Source of the DNA: an uncultured Methanomethylovorans sp.
GTDB lineage: Archaea; Halobacteriota; Methanosarcinia; Methanosarcinales; Methanosarcinaceae
Assembly: GCF_963678545.1 (NCBI RefSeq)
Contig: NZ_OY782870.1
Coordinates: 372,001-436,000 of the forward strand
DNA length: 64,000 nucleotides
Direction: 5' to 3'
The notes below the pieces were generated by a model. The model was not told where the DNA came from, did not search any database, and saw only the letters and a program-made list of their open reading frames with translations. Each line of letters opens with the position of its first letter. Within the stretch, counting starts at the first letter, position 1. Below are positions 9,037-17,515 of this stretch, piece after piece. Made by a program: the position numbers and the translations under genes.

Positions 9037-10509
9037 ATGGATACCATCACCTGGGAAGAAATGAAAGCCATTGATGCAAATTGTGCACAACTTGGGCTTT
9101 TACCTATCCAACTTATGGAGAATGCAGGTTCTTCAATATCAAAAACGATAAGAGAGCACTTCTCGGGAGGGAAAATTCTGCTAGTTGCGGGCAGAGGGAA
9201 CAATGGAGGTGATGCCTTTGTAGCTGCACGCCACATTTGTGAATACCCACAATACCAGGTCGATGTGATACTTTTAGGAAATGCAAGCTTGATCCATACT
9301 GAGGAAGCAAAGAGAAACTTCCTGCTACTTCAACATTGTAAGATCAATAGTATAGAAGAAATAACAGACTCTGGAGATGGGACACTATCCAAATTGATCA
9401 GTAGTGCCGACATTATAGTTGATGGAATACTTGGAACCGGTACAGCAGGGATAATTAGAGAACCTGAAGCTTCGGCAATCGACTATATAAATGCTTCCGA
9501 AAAATATGTAATATCCATTGACCTGCCTTCAGGGACCCTATATGAAAGGACAAAACAAATCAAATGTATCAAAGCAGACCTGACAATTACTTTCCATAAG
9601 ATGAAAGAAGAACTTAGCACACCTTCAGCATTCGATTACACAGGAGAAGTAAAGGTTGAAGGCATAGGTGTTTGTTCTCATGCTGAAAGATTTACAGGTA
9701 GAGGGAACCTGAGATGCCTGAATATGCGAACTCCTGATTCCCACAAGGGGCAAGCTGGGAGAGTACTCATCATTGGTGGAGGTGCTTATTCTGGGGCTCC
9801 TGCGCTGGCAGGCCTAGCAGCGCTTAGAACAGGAGCTGATATCGTAACAGTGGCAACTCCATCAACTGTAGCTGATACCATTGCATCATTTTCCCCTAAC
9901 TTAATTGTGCGTCGCCTATCGGGACAAAGATTGTGCATTGGAGATATACCTCTAATAACAAAACTTGCCGCTGAGCATGATGTTGTTGTTATGGGCATGG
10001 GACTTGGAAATGAGAAGGAAGTCGTTGAAACTGCGCGCAGAATTATTCCTCTTTGCAATAAACTAGTGCTTGATGCAGATGCATTGCCTGCCCTAGAAGG
10101 AACTGAGAGAATGTATTCTGAAATAGTGATCACACCACATGCCAGAGAATTTGCCCGGATAAGGAAAATAGAAACTACCGCAGATATAAACTGCAGGATA
10201 CAGGAAGTAATGGCATTTTCTAAGGAAAATAGCCTAGTTACTATTCTCAAAGGAAGGGTGGATGTCGTTTCTGATGGGAGCAAAGTTATGCTTAACCGGA
10301 CAGGTAATGCAGGAATGAGTGTGGGAGGCACTGGAGATGTGCTTGCAGGCATCACAGGTGCACTTTTAGCCACAAATCCACCAATGATAGCTGCAGCCTG
10401 CGCAGCGTACATAAATGGAGCTGCAGGAGATCTTGCATTCAAAGATAAAGGATATGGGTTACTGGCTACTGATATAATTGAGAAGATAACTGATGTAATG
10501 AGGGAGTGA
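9037..10509 (+). CDS. nnrDE: bifunctional NAD(P)H-hydrate epimerase / ADP-dependent dehydratase
   Basis: A 490-residue fusion that repairs hydrated NADH and NADPH. The N-terminal half (about 1-215) is the YjeF_N epimerase with AGRGNNGGDAFVAARH near residue 51. The C-terminal half (about 220-490) is the YjeF_C dehydratase of the ribokinase-like fold with the GSGGTGDVLAG-type motif (VGGTGDVLAGITGA near residue 429). Start is ATG 9037. It is followed after 6 bases by a 61-residue gene and then moaC, which together look like one transcript. Confidence 0.93.
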   Translation: MDTITWEEMKAIDANCAQLGLLPIQLMENAGSSISKTIREHFSGGKILLVAGRGNNGGDAFVAARHICEYPQYQVDVILLGNASLIHTEEAKRNFLLLQHCKINSIEEITDSGDGTLSKLISSADIIVDGILGTGTAGIIREPEASAIDYINASEKYVISIDLPSGTLYERTKQIKCIKADLTITFHKMKEELSTPSAFDYTGEVKVEGIGVCSHAERFTGRGNLRCLNMRTPDSHKGQAGRVLIIGGGAYSGAPALAGLAALRTGADIVTVATPSTVADTIASFSPNLIVRRLSGQRLCIGDIPLITKLAAEHDVVVMGMGLGNEKEVVETARRIIPLCNKLVLDADALPALEGTERMYSEIVITPHAREFARIRKIETTADINCRIQEVMAFSKENSLVTILKGRVDVVSDGSKVMLNRTGNAGMSVGGTGDVLAGITGALLATNPPMIAAACAAYINGAAGDLAFKDKGYGLLATDIIEKITDVMRE

Positions 10510-10515
10510 ATTATC

Positions 10516-10701
10516 ATGGCTAAAGAGGAGAATAGAACAATCAGTGTTGATATTGAGAGAAAAAATGTCCGAATAATAATTACCCATGCAAAAGATGAGG
10601 AAATACTCAAATTGACAATTGATGAAGCAAAAGATCTCATAGGGAAGTTGGAGAACATTGTTGAAGACTATCAACAAAGGCAAAACCTACGTATAGACTG
10701 A
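10516..10701 (+). CDS. small hypothetical protein, 61 aa
   Basis: A charged 61-residue protein starting at ATG 10516, 6 bases after nnrDE, and ending 4 bases before the moaC start. The first half has beta-like alternation (TISVDIERKNVRIIITH), and the second half is a probable amphipathic helix with coiled-coil character (LTIDEAKDLIGKLENIVEDY). I do not recognise the family. Tight packing between two real genes argues that it is translated. Confidence 0.65.
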   Translation: MAKEENRTISVDIERKNVRIIITHAKDEEILKLTIDEAKDLIGKLENIVEDYQQRQNLRID

Positions 10702-10705
10702 ATTG

Positions 10706-11197
10706 ATGGTGGTTCCATTGGAAACAAAATTAAGCCACCTGAAAGACGGCAGAGCTGTGATGGTCGATATAAGTGAGAAAAAAATAGTCGACAGAAGTGC
10801 TATAGCTGTCGGTGAGATCTTACTTTCTGATTCAACTATTGAGAGAATTAAAAGTGGTACTATAGAAAAAGGAAACGTTTTGGCTACTGCCAGAACAGCT
10901 GCTATACTTGGAGTAAAAAGGACACCAGAACTAATACCAATGTGCCACCAAATACCTATCACAGGCGTGGATGTAAAATTTACATTTGAGAAAAATACAA
11001 TCATTGCCAGCGTAGAAGTAAAATCTGTAGGAAGAACAGGAGTGGAGATGGAAGCACTTACTGGCGTATCTATTGCACTACTTACAGTATGGGATATGGT
11101 GAAATCTATAGAAAAAGATAATACAGGCAATTATCCCCACACTTCTATAAACAACATAAATGTGCTTGAAAAGGTAAAAGGAACCAAAAGTAATTAA
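10706..11197 (+). CDS. moaC: cyclic pyranopterin monophosphate synthase
   Basis: MoaC closes the cyclic pyranopterin phosphate ring in molybdopterin synthesis, upstream of the tungsto- or molybdopterin used by formylmethanofuran dehydrogenase and the aldehyde oxidoreductase in this window. The diagnostic MCHQIPITGVDVKF and VEMEALTGVSIALLTVWDMVK motifs are complete, as is the N-terminal MVDISEKKIVDRSA. I chose ATG 10706; a TTG directly before it gives one extra residue. About 163 residues, the usual length. Likely in an operon with nnrDE. Confidence 0.93.
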   Translation: MVVPLETKLSHLKDGRAVMVDISEKKIVDRSAIAVGEILLSDSTIERIKSGTIEKGNVLATARTAAILGVKRTPELIPMCHQIPITGVDVKFTFEKNTIIASVEVKSVGRTGVEMEALTGVSIALLTVWDMVKSIEKDNTGNYPHTSINNINVLEKVKGTKSN

Positions 11198-11267
11198 CAT
11201 AGGACATAGTAGAGTAGGAAAATCAGACTCGAACATGCATAATAATCAAATTCATGAGGTACTTAAA

Positions 11268-12116
11268 TTGAAAATAATAGGAGGTCCGTCATCACAGGCA
11301 CTTGCTACTCGTGTAGCAAGGGAGATGAATATTGAACCAACTCTTTGCGAGTTCAACCGTTTTCCCGACGGGGAAGTTTATACCCGCATTATGGAAGAAC
11401 CAATGGATGAAGTTACCATCATACAGAGCACTGCAACTGACTCTGACATCATGGCACTACTCCAGATGATAGACGCCTGCGAAGATGCACAGGTAGTAAA
11501 TGTAGTGATCCCCTATATGGGATATGCACGTCAGGATAAGAAGTTCAAATGTGGAGAACCAATCAGTGCAAGGGCTGTAGCCCGGGCTATATCTGCAGAC
11601 AGGATATTTACTGTAAATATCCATAAACCAAGCATCTTGGATTATTTCAGTTCTGATGCTTTTGATCTGGATGCATCAGATATTTTAGGAAAATATATTG
11701 ATTCTCTCCAGCTAAAAAATCCATTGATAGTAGCACCCGACATAGGCGCTGTGAGTCTCGCAGAGAATACTGCAAAGGGAGTTGGCCTTCAGTTCGATCA
11801 TCTTGAAAAAACAAGGCTCTCTGGAGATACCGTTGTTATCAAGACAAAGAACATGGATGTGCATGGAAGAGATGTTGTTCTGGTGGATGATATGATAGCT
11901 ACAGGCGGCACAATGGCAGAATCCATAAAACTTCTCAAGGGACAAGGTGCAAGAGATGTTTACCTTGCATGCGTGCATCCAGTACTGGCAAAGAACGCTG
12001 TATTACGCCTTTTCAATGCAGGGGTCCGTGACATAATAGCCACCGACACTCTGGAAAAGGCACAAAGCTGCGTGAGCGTTGCACCTATTATTGCTGCTTC
12101 CATTAAGAATTTCTAA
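11268..12116 (+). CDS. prs: ribose-phosphate pyrophosphokinase
   Basis: Makes PRPP from ribose 5-phosphate and ATP for purine, pyrimidine and histidine synthesis. The PRPP-binding loop VVLVDDMIATGGTM and the DKKFKCGEPISAR and HKPSILDYF regions are present. I chose TTG 11268 rather than the ATG at 11235 because the archaeal family starts with a KIIGGPSSQ-like strand, and a GAGGT ribosome site at 11256-11260 is 7 bases before this TTG. That gives 282 residues, normal for archaeal Prs. Confidence 0.9.
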   Translation: MKIIGGPSSQALATRVAREMNIEPTLCEFNRFPDGEVYTRIMEEPMDEVTIIQSTATDSDIMALLQMIDACEDAQVVNVVIPYMGYARQDKKFKCGEPISARAVARAISADRIFTVNIHKPSILDYFSSDAFDLDASDILGKYIDSLQLKNPLIVAPDIGAVSLAENTAKGVGLQFDHLEKTRLSGDTVVIKTKNMDVHGRDVVLVDDMIATGGTMAESIKLLKGQGARDVYLACVHPVLAKNAVLRLFNAGVRDIIATDTLEKAQSCVSVAPIIAASIKNF

Positions 12117-12603
12117 ACACAATATATACATATGTATACCGAAGATAGTTGTGGGACTTCCTGCAAAGTACCTTTTGGATGGAAAATCAAATTGCAAAGG
12201 AAACAAATACCATCTCTATCATGTAGATTGGTGCACTAAAGAGACAAATTGCGTTATAGGAAATGGAAGTTCCCACAAAACAACAAGTTCTAGCAGAGTG
12301 ATCCTGGATACACATATAGAAAATACGGGGATCAAATTGGGAAGGGACATCGGCAATCCAAAGACGCCTGAAAAAGAATCAGAAACTGATTTTCAAAACA
12401 CCCAATCGGATGTGCTAATAGATAAACACATGGAGAGGGTGACTATGAGTAATAGAAATACAACTGATATTAATCCATAATGCATTCTGAAAGAAAAGCA
12501 GAAATAAGCACAATCTGCGATAAAATAAAGAAGGGCAGAATATAGAATTAATGACATTACTTGTTTTTAAACGACTATATAATGTTTTGGAGATGATGAG
12601 CAT
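12117..12603. other. intergenic region, no gene I can support
   Basis: A 487-base gap between prs and the DNA glycosylase. It opens with the 14-bp palindrome TATACATATGTATA at 12125-12138. A frame of about 110 codons after the prs stop (to 12480) has ordinary composition and ends in a polar tail, but it has no convincing start or ribosome site and resembles no family I know. It could be a decayed gene. The last 20 bases contain a GGAG that may serve the next gene. Confidence 0.4.
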
Positions 12604-13260
12604 CTGTTACCTTCAGAAGTAAAAAAAAATAATCTTAATCAAATATACAGAATACTTCTGGAAAAATTCGGACCCCAGAATTGGTGGCCTGCCCAAACAC
12701 GCTTTGAGATGATAGTAGGTGCTTTTCTAATACAACAGACAAAGTGGTCCAATGTAGAAAAGGCTGTAGGAAATCTTAAACAGGCAGGAATGCTTGAGCC
12801 ACACAGTCTTTCAAAAGCAGATATTAGCTCATTAGAAGAAATGATAAAATGCTGTGGATTCTATCGACAGAAAGCCAATAGGCTAAAAAGCGCAGCTCAG
12901 TTTTTGACCGTGAATGACATGGATGAGCTTTTCAATTTGCCAGTGGACAAATTGCGTAATATCTTACTAGCCCTTGACGGCGTTGGTAATGAAACTGCAG
13001 ATAGCATAATATTGTATGCTGCTGGCAAACCTAAATTTGTGATCGATGCATATACTACACGCATCATGGGTTGTATAGGAGTGGAAGGAAATTATAAGCA
13101 ACTGCAAGAATTATTTGAGACCCGACTTCCACATGACGTAGATTTTTTCAAAGAGTACCATGCGCTTGTAGTTGAATATGGAAAATCATACTGTGGTAAA
13201 AAGCGCTGTAATGAATGTATTCTGGTAAATGATCACAGGAAAGGGACAGTACATGGATAA
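12604..13260 (+). CDS. endonuclease III-family DNA glycosylase (MpgII/3-methyladenine glycosylase-like), apparent CTG start
   Basis: A helix-hairpin-helix base excision glycosylase. The HhH-GPD core reads LDGVGNETADSIILYAAG...FVIDAYT: the catalytic Asp is present, and the lysine of bifunctional endonuclease III is replaced by Glu, as in MpgII-type alkylpurine glycosylases. The first ATG (12709) would cut off the conserved KFGPQNWWPAQTRFE segment just upstream, which is in frame. That frame is open back to 12583 with no ATG, GTG or TTG; CTG 12604, 11 bases after GGAG, is the best candidate. The C-terminal Fe-S site keeps only three cysteines (CGKKRCNEC). It overlaps the next gene by 8 bases. 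Confidence 0.75.
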   Translation: MLPSEVKKNNLNQIYRILLEKFGPQNWWPAQTRFEMIVGAFLIQQTKWSNVEKAVGNLKQAGMLEPHSLSKADISSLEEMIKCCGFYRQKANRLKSAAQFLTVNDMDELFNLPVDKLRNILLALDGVGNETADSIILYAAGKPKFVIDAYTTRIMGCIGVEGNYKQLQELFETRLPHDVDFFKEYHALVVEYGKSYCGKKRCNECILVNDHRKGTVHG

Positions 13261-14032
13261 AAACAGATATGAAGAGATATATCATTCCCTGCGGGATATA
13301 GCTGATGTTGGGCCTGTAGCAAAGAGATTTGAGATATATCCCGGAATCGCTTATACGATATTGTCCCAAAAAACAGTGACTTTGGTGAAATCAAATTTTA
13401 GCAATTTAAAGAGAAGCGGATCTGAACAGCTAAAACAATGGAAGAATGGGAAAACCATAGCTGAAATGGCTGAAATAAACAGGATGCCTGCCACATTAAT
13501 GGCTTCTCTGATCCTGAAAGAGTTGAATATACCTAAAAAGATTGCGTTAAATTCTCCAGAAAGGATTCAAAGTAGACGTTTGAGTAAAGAAGTAACAGAA
13601 GCACTTGAAATAGACCATTTCTTTTCTCCTCGTGCTCATAGTCTGCAACTTGAAAAAGGAAAACTTGGAGAGGAAATAATCTCTTTCTGGTTAAAGGCTC
13701 ATAAAATAGATTTCCTGACCGAAGACCAATTAAGAGAACAGAGTATGACTAAAACCCCGGATTTTTTGCTGCCTGAACCTATTATATTGGAAGGGCAAAA
13801 AGTTTCGTGGATAGAAAGTAAAGCAATGTTTGGTGATGAACAGGAACACAAATATTATATGAAAAAACAGTTCAACCATTACGAACAAATGTACGGGCAT
13901 GGATTAGTAATCTATTGGTATGGATTCCTAGATACACTCGAAAGTAATGGACATGCCATAAAAGGATATCAGTTCTTTGACCAATGCGATGATAAAATTA
14001 AAGAGTTGATGAACTTTGGAGTTCACCTGTAA
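13253..14032 (+). CDS. TPD-motif protein (CDIN1/C15orf41-like, predicted PD-(D/E)XK nuclease fold)
   Basis: About 259 residues from ATG 13253, which overlaps the glycosylase stop. The C-terminal domain has the signature KTPDFLLPEPI followed by WIESKAMFGD, the arrangement of the TPD family whose human member is CDIN1, with acidic residues placed as in PD-(D/E)XK nucleases. The N-terminal half is helical and basic. No activity is established for the archaeal family. Overlap with a glycosylase gene suggests co-translation and a possible role in DNA metabolism, which is inference. Confidence 0.78.
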   Translation: MDKNRYEEIYHSLRDIADVGPVAKRFEIYPGIAYTILSQKTVTLVKSNFSNLKRSGSEQLKQWKNGKTIAEMAEINRMPATLMASLILKELNIPKKIALNSPERIQSRRLSKEVTEALEIDHFFSPRAHSLQLEKGKLGEEIISFWLKAHKIDFLTEDQLREQSMTKTPDFLLPEPIILEGQKVSWIESKAMFGDEQEHKYYMKKQFNHYEQMYGHGLVIYWYGFLDTLESNGHAIKGYQFFDQCDDKIKELMNFGVHL

Positions 14033-14255
14033 AAATGAGCACAGCCTGAGTAGCATTAGTATCTGCTTCTTCATCTTCCGAGTCGTCATCCTCATCATAA
14101 AGAACCGGAGCTGATGCAATTGAACCATGAGTTCCCAGCATTTCAATGAGAGAAGCAAGTTCATTGCCTGCAGGGTCCCGCATCCGATACAGCATGAATA
14201 TGTCCTTCATGACTGAAAGACTGTTTCTTTCTCCTTCGGGCGTGATACGAGTCAT
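13998..14255 (-). CDS. small acidic hypothetical protein, 85 aa
   Basis: An 85-residue frame whose N-terminal part is a plausible folded segment (NSLSVMKDIFMLYRMRDPAGNELASLIEML) and whose middle is strongly acidic (DEDDDSEDEE). Composition differs from random A/T-driven frames. It lies downstream of the methyltransferase gene on the same strand and overlaps the 3' end of the convergent TPD gene by 35 bases. No ribosome site is obvious and no family is recognised, so it is likely but not certain to be real. Confidence 0.5.
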   Translation of the reverse strand: MTRITPEGERNSLSVMKDIFMLYRMRDPAGNELASLIEMLGTHGSIASAPVLYDEDDDSEDEEADTNATQAVLIFTGELQSSSTL

Positions 14256-14292
14256 TGAAGAAAAGAGAATATACTACTAATTAACTCTTTCG

Positions 14293-14310
14293 GTTCGTAT
14301 CGATGCGAAC
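14293..14310. promoter_or_regulatory. palindrome between the methyltransferase and the small acidic gene
   Basis: GTTCGTATCGATGCGAAC is self-complementary across 18 bases except for one T/G pair on each side of the centre, so it would form a full hairpin in RNA with G-U pairs. No T-run follows on the minus strand, so a simple intrinsic terminator is less likely than an operator or processing site. Confidence 0.35.
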
Positions 14311-14373
14311 ATTGTCTTTTATGTGACTTCCAGAACGCAGAGAATAGCAACACAACCATGAAGAAGAATCTAC

Positions 14374-15408
14374 TTACTGCACCTTTCCTTGATAGTATTC
14401 ATCTCTTGCCGCCACAAAAGCCTGCAGGTTCTCTAGAGAAGTATGCGGTTCAATACCACACCCGGGAGCAAGTATACCCACTCCATCTTCGATGCACTGT
14501 TTTGCCTCTTTTTTTACAAATTCAGATGATTTTGAGAGAAGAGCCATTGTGGGTGAAACATTGCCGATCAGACATGCCCTATCACCTATCATGTGCTTTG
14601 CATATCTTGCATTGACCTTTTCTTCAATGCTAAGTCCATTGAAGCCTGATACAGCCATGTGATCAAGTATTTCAGTTGCATCGCCGCATATATGCAATAC
14701 TGAAAGTCCATGTAACCTGGAAGTAAGTTTCCTGTACTGAGGAAGAACCATAGATTCAAACATGGGAACTGGAAATAGATCAGGACCAGCTTCAGAATCA
14801 GAGATATTAACAGCATCTACACCATGCTCAAAAAGCGCATTTGAATACTCAACACATACCTCAGTGCCAATCTCCATGAGCTCCTGCAAAACATCCGGAT
14901 GCTGAATACACCACATAAGATAATTTTGTGCCCCTGCCAGATAAAAAGCAACTGCTGCCGGCCCGATCATACCAGCAATTACAGGCACATCTTCTCCGAC
15001 TCTAGTTCGTACTATCTCTGCGGCTTTCAGAACAGTGGATATTCTCTCACTTTCACAAAGGTTCTCAGGAACGTTTATGTTTTTTACGTCTTTTACATCG
15101 GCACATGGAAAACTCAATTGATATGGGTGAGTATCGATGTTTCCCTCATCTATCTTACACCCTAAGGTTTGTGCGATTACAGTTGTACAGAAGGGAAACC
15201 TTATGCCTTCCAGACCAGCCAGTTTATGACCAGCGATCGCAAGAGTGGCCATTTTTTCAGGATCGTAGTGAGCCTGAGGCCATTTTGCACCGGTTACTTC
15301 CATCATTTCGACTGTTGCTGTCTGTGTGACCGAGCACACTGGAACTTTGTCTACTTCCTTTCCTTTAAGGGCTCGGACAAAGCCTTCTTTAAGAGTAAAT
15401 GATTGCAT
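14374..15408 (-). CDS. MtaA/MtbA-type methylcobamide:coenzyme M methyltransferase (uroporphyrinogen decarboxylase fold)
   Basis: A 344-residue member of the MtaA/CmuA family. These zinc enzymes move a methyl group from a corrinoid protein to coenzyme M in methylotrophic methanogenesis. The zinc ligands of the family are visible as H239-x-C241 (LHICGDAT) and C317 (APGCGIEP). No corrinoid protein or substrate-specific methyltransferase is adjacent, so methanol, methylamine or methylsulfide specificity cannot be assigned. It stands alone at the edge of an accessory region, with only the small acidic gene downstream. Confidence 0.85.
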   Translation of the reverse strand: MQSFTLKEGFVRALKGKEVDKVPVCSVTQTATVEMMEVTGAKWPQAHYDPEKMATLAIAGHKLAGLEGIRFPFCTTVIAQTLGCKIDEGNIDTHPYQLSFPCADVKDVKNINVPENLCESERISTVLKAAEIVRTRVGEDVPVIAGMIGPAAVAFYLAGAQNYLMWCIQHPDVLQELMEIGTEVCVEYSNALFEHGVDAVNISDSEAGPDLFPVPMFESMVLPQYRKLTSRLHGLSVLHICGDATEILDHMAVSGFNGLSIEEKVNARYAKHMIGDRACLIGNVSPTMALLSKSSEFVKKEAKQCIEDGVGILAPGCGIEPHTSLENLQAFVAARDEYYQGKVQ

Positions 15409-15607
15409 ATTTATCGCCCTGCATTGAATGATAGAGTTTATGTCATAGGTAGATAAAAACCAACAGTTTATCCGAAAGTAGATATATCAGACATGATTAA
15501 TACGTGTTCACATATTTCAATTTCACAAAATATGAAAAACATATTAATTAGCTGTTTTAGGACGATAATGTAGACCAGCTACATAAAAATGTATAAAACA
15601 CTACTTA

Positions 15608-15830
15608 TCCAGTCTGGTATTACAAGATAACTGTAGCTACTGCTACTATTACTCATTGCGGAAAAAGAAGGAACGTAGATCATTCCTGATAGTGAGCATT
15701 CCCGTTGATACTGTTAAGTCCAATGTTACTGGTTTTAAGATATCAGATAAAACACAGAATGCAGAACATGCAATGATATTTTTTAAGCAATATTATAGAA
15801 CCCGGAAACAAAACGATTGGTACACAAACC
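15608..15830 (+). pseudogene. remnant of a DDE transposase in a 628-base gap
   Basis: Between 15409 and 16036 there is no intact gene. The frame through 15608-15830 contains a degraded internal piece of a DDE transposase: a YYYSLRKKKERRSF segment, then VSIPVDTVKSNVTGFKISDK, NAEHAMIFFKQYYRTRKQ and a ruined version of the following 'YVMDKGYD' catalytic region. This order is the one seen in full-length methanogen transposases as I know them. Both ends are missing. It is a different element from the intact IS5-family copy at 19.3 kb. The rest of the gap is AT-rich; a TATATAAG near 15911 may belong to the promoter of the surface protein. Confidence 0.6.
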
Positions 15831-16036
15831 TGGCATACCTGTCAGGATTGTGCTTATTCTTAAAATGGAATTTCTATAAGACTAATATTAAGCAGTTTTA
15901 AATATGGTGTTATATAAGATTTAATATATATATTAATGTCGTATAGACAATTCTCGGTTAAAAAATCGTCCTGACAAATCCACCATACAATGGTATTCCA
16001 ATAAACATCACAAGCACGGAATACCGAGGTCATATC

Positions 16037-17515
16037 ATGAAAACAACACTACAATACTTTAATATCCACAAGAACAAGATCCACGCATCAAAATTCAAGT
16101 TCAGCTTTTTGAAAATATCAATACTATTGCTGCTTTGTTTATCTCTCAGCATACCTGCATCAGCCGCCACTTACTCCGGCGGCAGCGGTACGAGTGGAGA
16201 TCCTTATCAGCTCTCATCTGACAGTGATATTGATACATTGTCCATAACTTCTGCTGACTGGAGCAAGAACTTCACACTAACAAATGACATCACACTTATA
16301 GGCAATCACACTCCAATTGGTAATTCCGTCACTAAGTTCACAGGTAACTTTAACGGAAGCGGATTTGCCATTCAGAACCTGACCATTTATCAGACTACTA
16401 ACTATGCCGGATTCTTTGGCTATACAGGTTCTGGTGCTAACATCCATGATCTTGGAGTAGAAATAAGTTCAGATGGTGTTACTAGCAGTGGTCTTGTCGG
16501 CGGTCTTGTCGGGGATAATGGAGGCACAGTAAACAACAGTTATGCCACTGGCAATGTTACTGGTGGTGGTTATGTCGGCGGTCTGGTCGGGGAAAATGAT
16601 GGAACTGTGACCAACAGTTATACCACTGGCAATGTTACTAGCAGTGGTGATTATGTCGGCGGTCTTGTCGGGTGGAATTATGGCATAGTGAGCAACAATT
16701 ATGCCACTGGCAATGTAAATGGTAGTAATCGTATCGGCGGTCTTGTCGGGTATAATTCTGCTGCTTCAGGCGATGCATATGTGACTAATTGTTTTGCCAC
16801 TGGCAATGTTACTGGCAGTGGTGATTATGTCGGCGGTTTTGTCGGGCGGAATAATGGCGGCACTGTGAGCAACAGTTTTGCAACTGGTACTGCTAATGCT
16901 ACTGTTGGTTCTAATGAAGGCGGTTTTATCGGGTATAGTACTAGCACTGTGATCAACAGTTATTATTCCGGCAGTCCGGCTGATAGTTATGGTGGTATTT
17001 CTACTTCCTTTGCCAACTTCACCAGTTTCGCATTCGTTTCCGGAAGTTCCGGTATTTACTGGAATGAAAGTGGCAATAATATCACAACAGCCGATAATTC
17101 GGGTTTTATATGGAAAATAATAGATGGCTATACTCTTCCGTACTTCCAGTATCAGGATATGCCAGCACCACTTGCACCATACGTGGAGTCCATATCGTCA
17201 AGTAGTGGTATCAACAACAGTGCCGGAAGTACATCATTCCTGCTCAACGTCACAGGATGTAGCTTTAACATCACAGATACTGTATTTGTAAACCTGACAA
17301 TGGCTGGTGAAACTCCGATAAATGGAACAATTAACAGTATAACATATACCACGATCAACACTATATTTGATTTGACACAGGCTATTGCTGGTGACTGGTC
17401 ACTGTATGTCATCAACCCGGATAGACAGACATCAATAGCAAAAACCTTTACAGTTCAATCCCTTTTCATACCTGGGACATCAAAAAGTTTCACAAACACC
17501 ACCGGTAATTTCTGA
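16037..17515 (+). CDS. surface protein with GLUG repeats, N-terminal part, ends at an in-frame TGA
   Basis: 492 residues before TGA at 17513-17515. A signal peptide (ISILLLLCLSLSIPASA, about residues 27-44) is followed by a short beta region and five or six GLUG repeats (GGLVGxNxGxVxNSYATGNV, about residues 150-300). Such proteins are exported and anchored or associated with the cell surface, often in adhesion. The next codon after the TGA continues the same domain in the same frame, so this and the following entry were one gene of about 967 codons. TGA replaces a position where related repeats carry Trp (NFWVNHSW-like). Confidence 0.8.
   Translation: MKTTLQYFNIHKNKIHASKFKFSFLKISILLLLCLSLSIPASAATYSGGSGTSGDPYQLSSDSDIDTLSITSADWSKNFTLTNDITLIGNHTPIGNSVTKFTGNFNGSGFAIQNLTIYQTTNYAGFFGYTGSGANIHDLGVEISSDGVTSSGLVGGLVGDNGGTVNNSYATGNVTGGGYVGGLVGENDGTVTNSYTTGNVTSSGDYVGGLVGWNYGIVSNNYATGNVNGSNRIGGLVGYNSAASGDAYVTNCFATGNVTGSGDYVGGFVGRNNGGTVSNSFATGTANATVGSNEGGFIGYSTSTVINSYYSGSPADSYGGISTSFANFTSFAFVSGSSGIYWNESGNNITTADNSGFIWKIIDGYTLPYFQYQDMPAPLAPYVESISSSSGINNSAGSTSFLLNVTGCSFNITDTVFVNLTMAGETPINGTINSITYTTINTIFDLTQAIAGDWSLYVINPDRQTSIAKTFTVQSLFIPGTSKSFTNTTGNF
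16496..16935 (+). repeat. tandem GLUG-coding repeats
   Basis: The unit GTCGGCGGTCTTGTCGGG and near copies recur at 16496, 16574, 16655, 16733, 16829 and about 16919, at spacings of 78 to 96 bases that are multiples of three. Each unit encodes GGLVG and is followed by the NSYATGNV part of the repeat. High identity at the DNA level points to recent duplication or homogenisation. Confidence 0.75.

Noticed and set aside
12079..12480. 133-codon plus-strand frame starting inside prs
   Set aside because: No credible start after the prs stop and no family resemblance; kept only as part of the described intergenic region.
16496..16935. Regular short repeats considered as a CRISPR array
   Set aside because: Spacings are multiples of three and the whole stretch is an open frame encoding GLUG repeats.
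17513..17515. Pyrrolysine or selenocysteine decoding of the in-frame TGA
   Set aside because: Pyrrolysine uses TAG, not TGA. No selenocysteine insertion hairpin is evident, and the context predicts Trp at this site.
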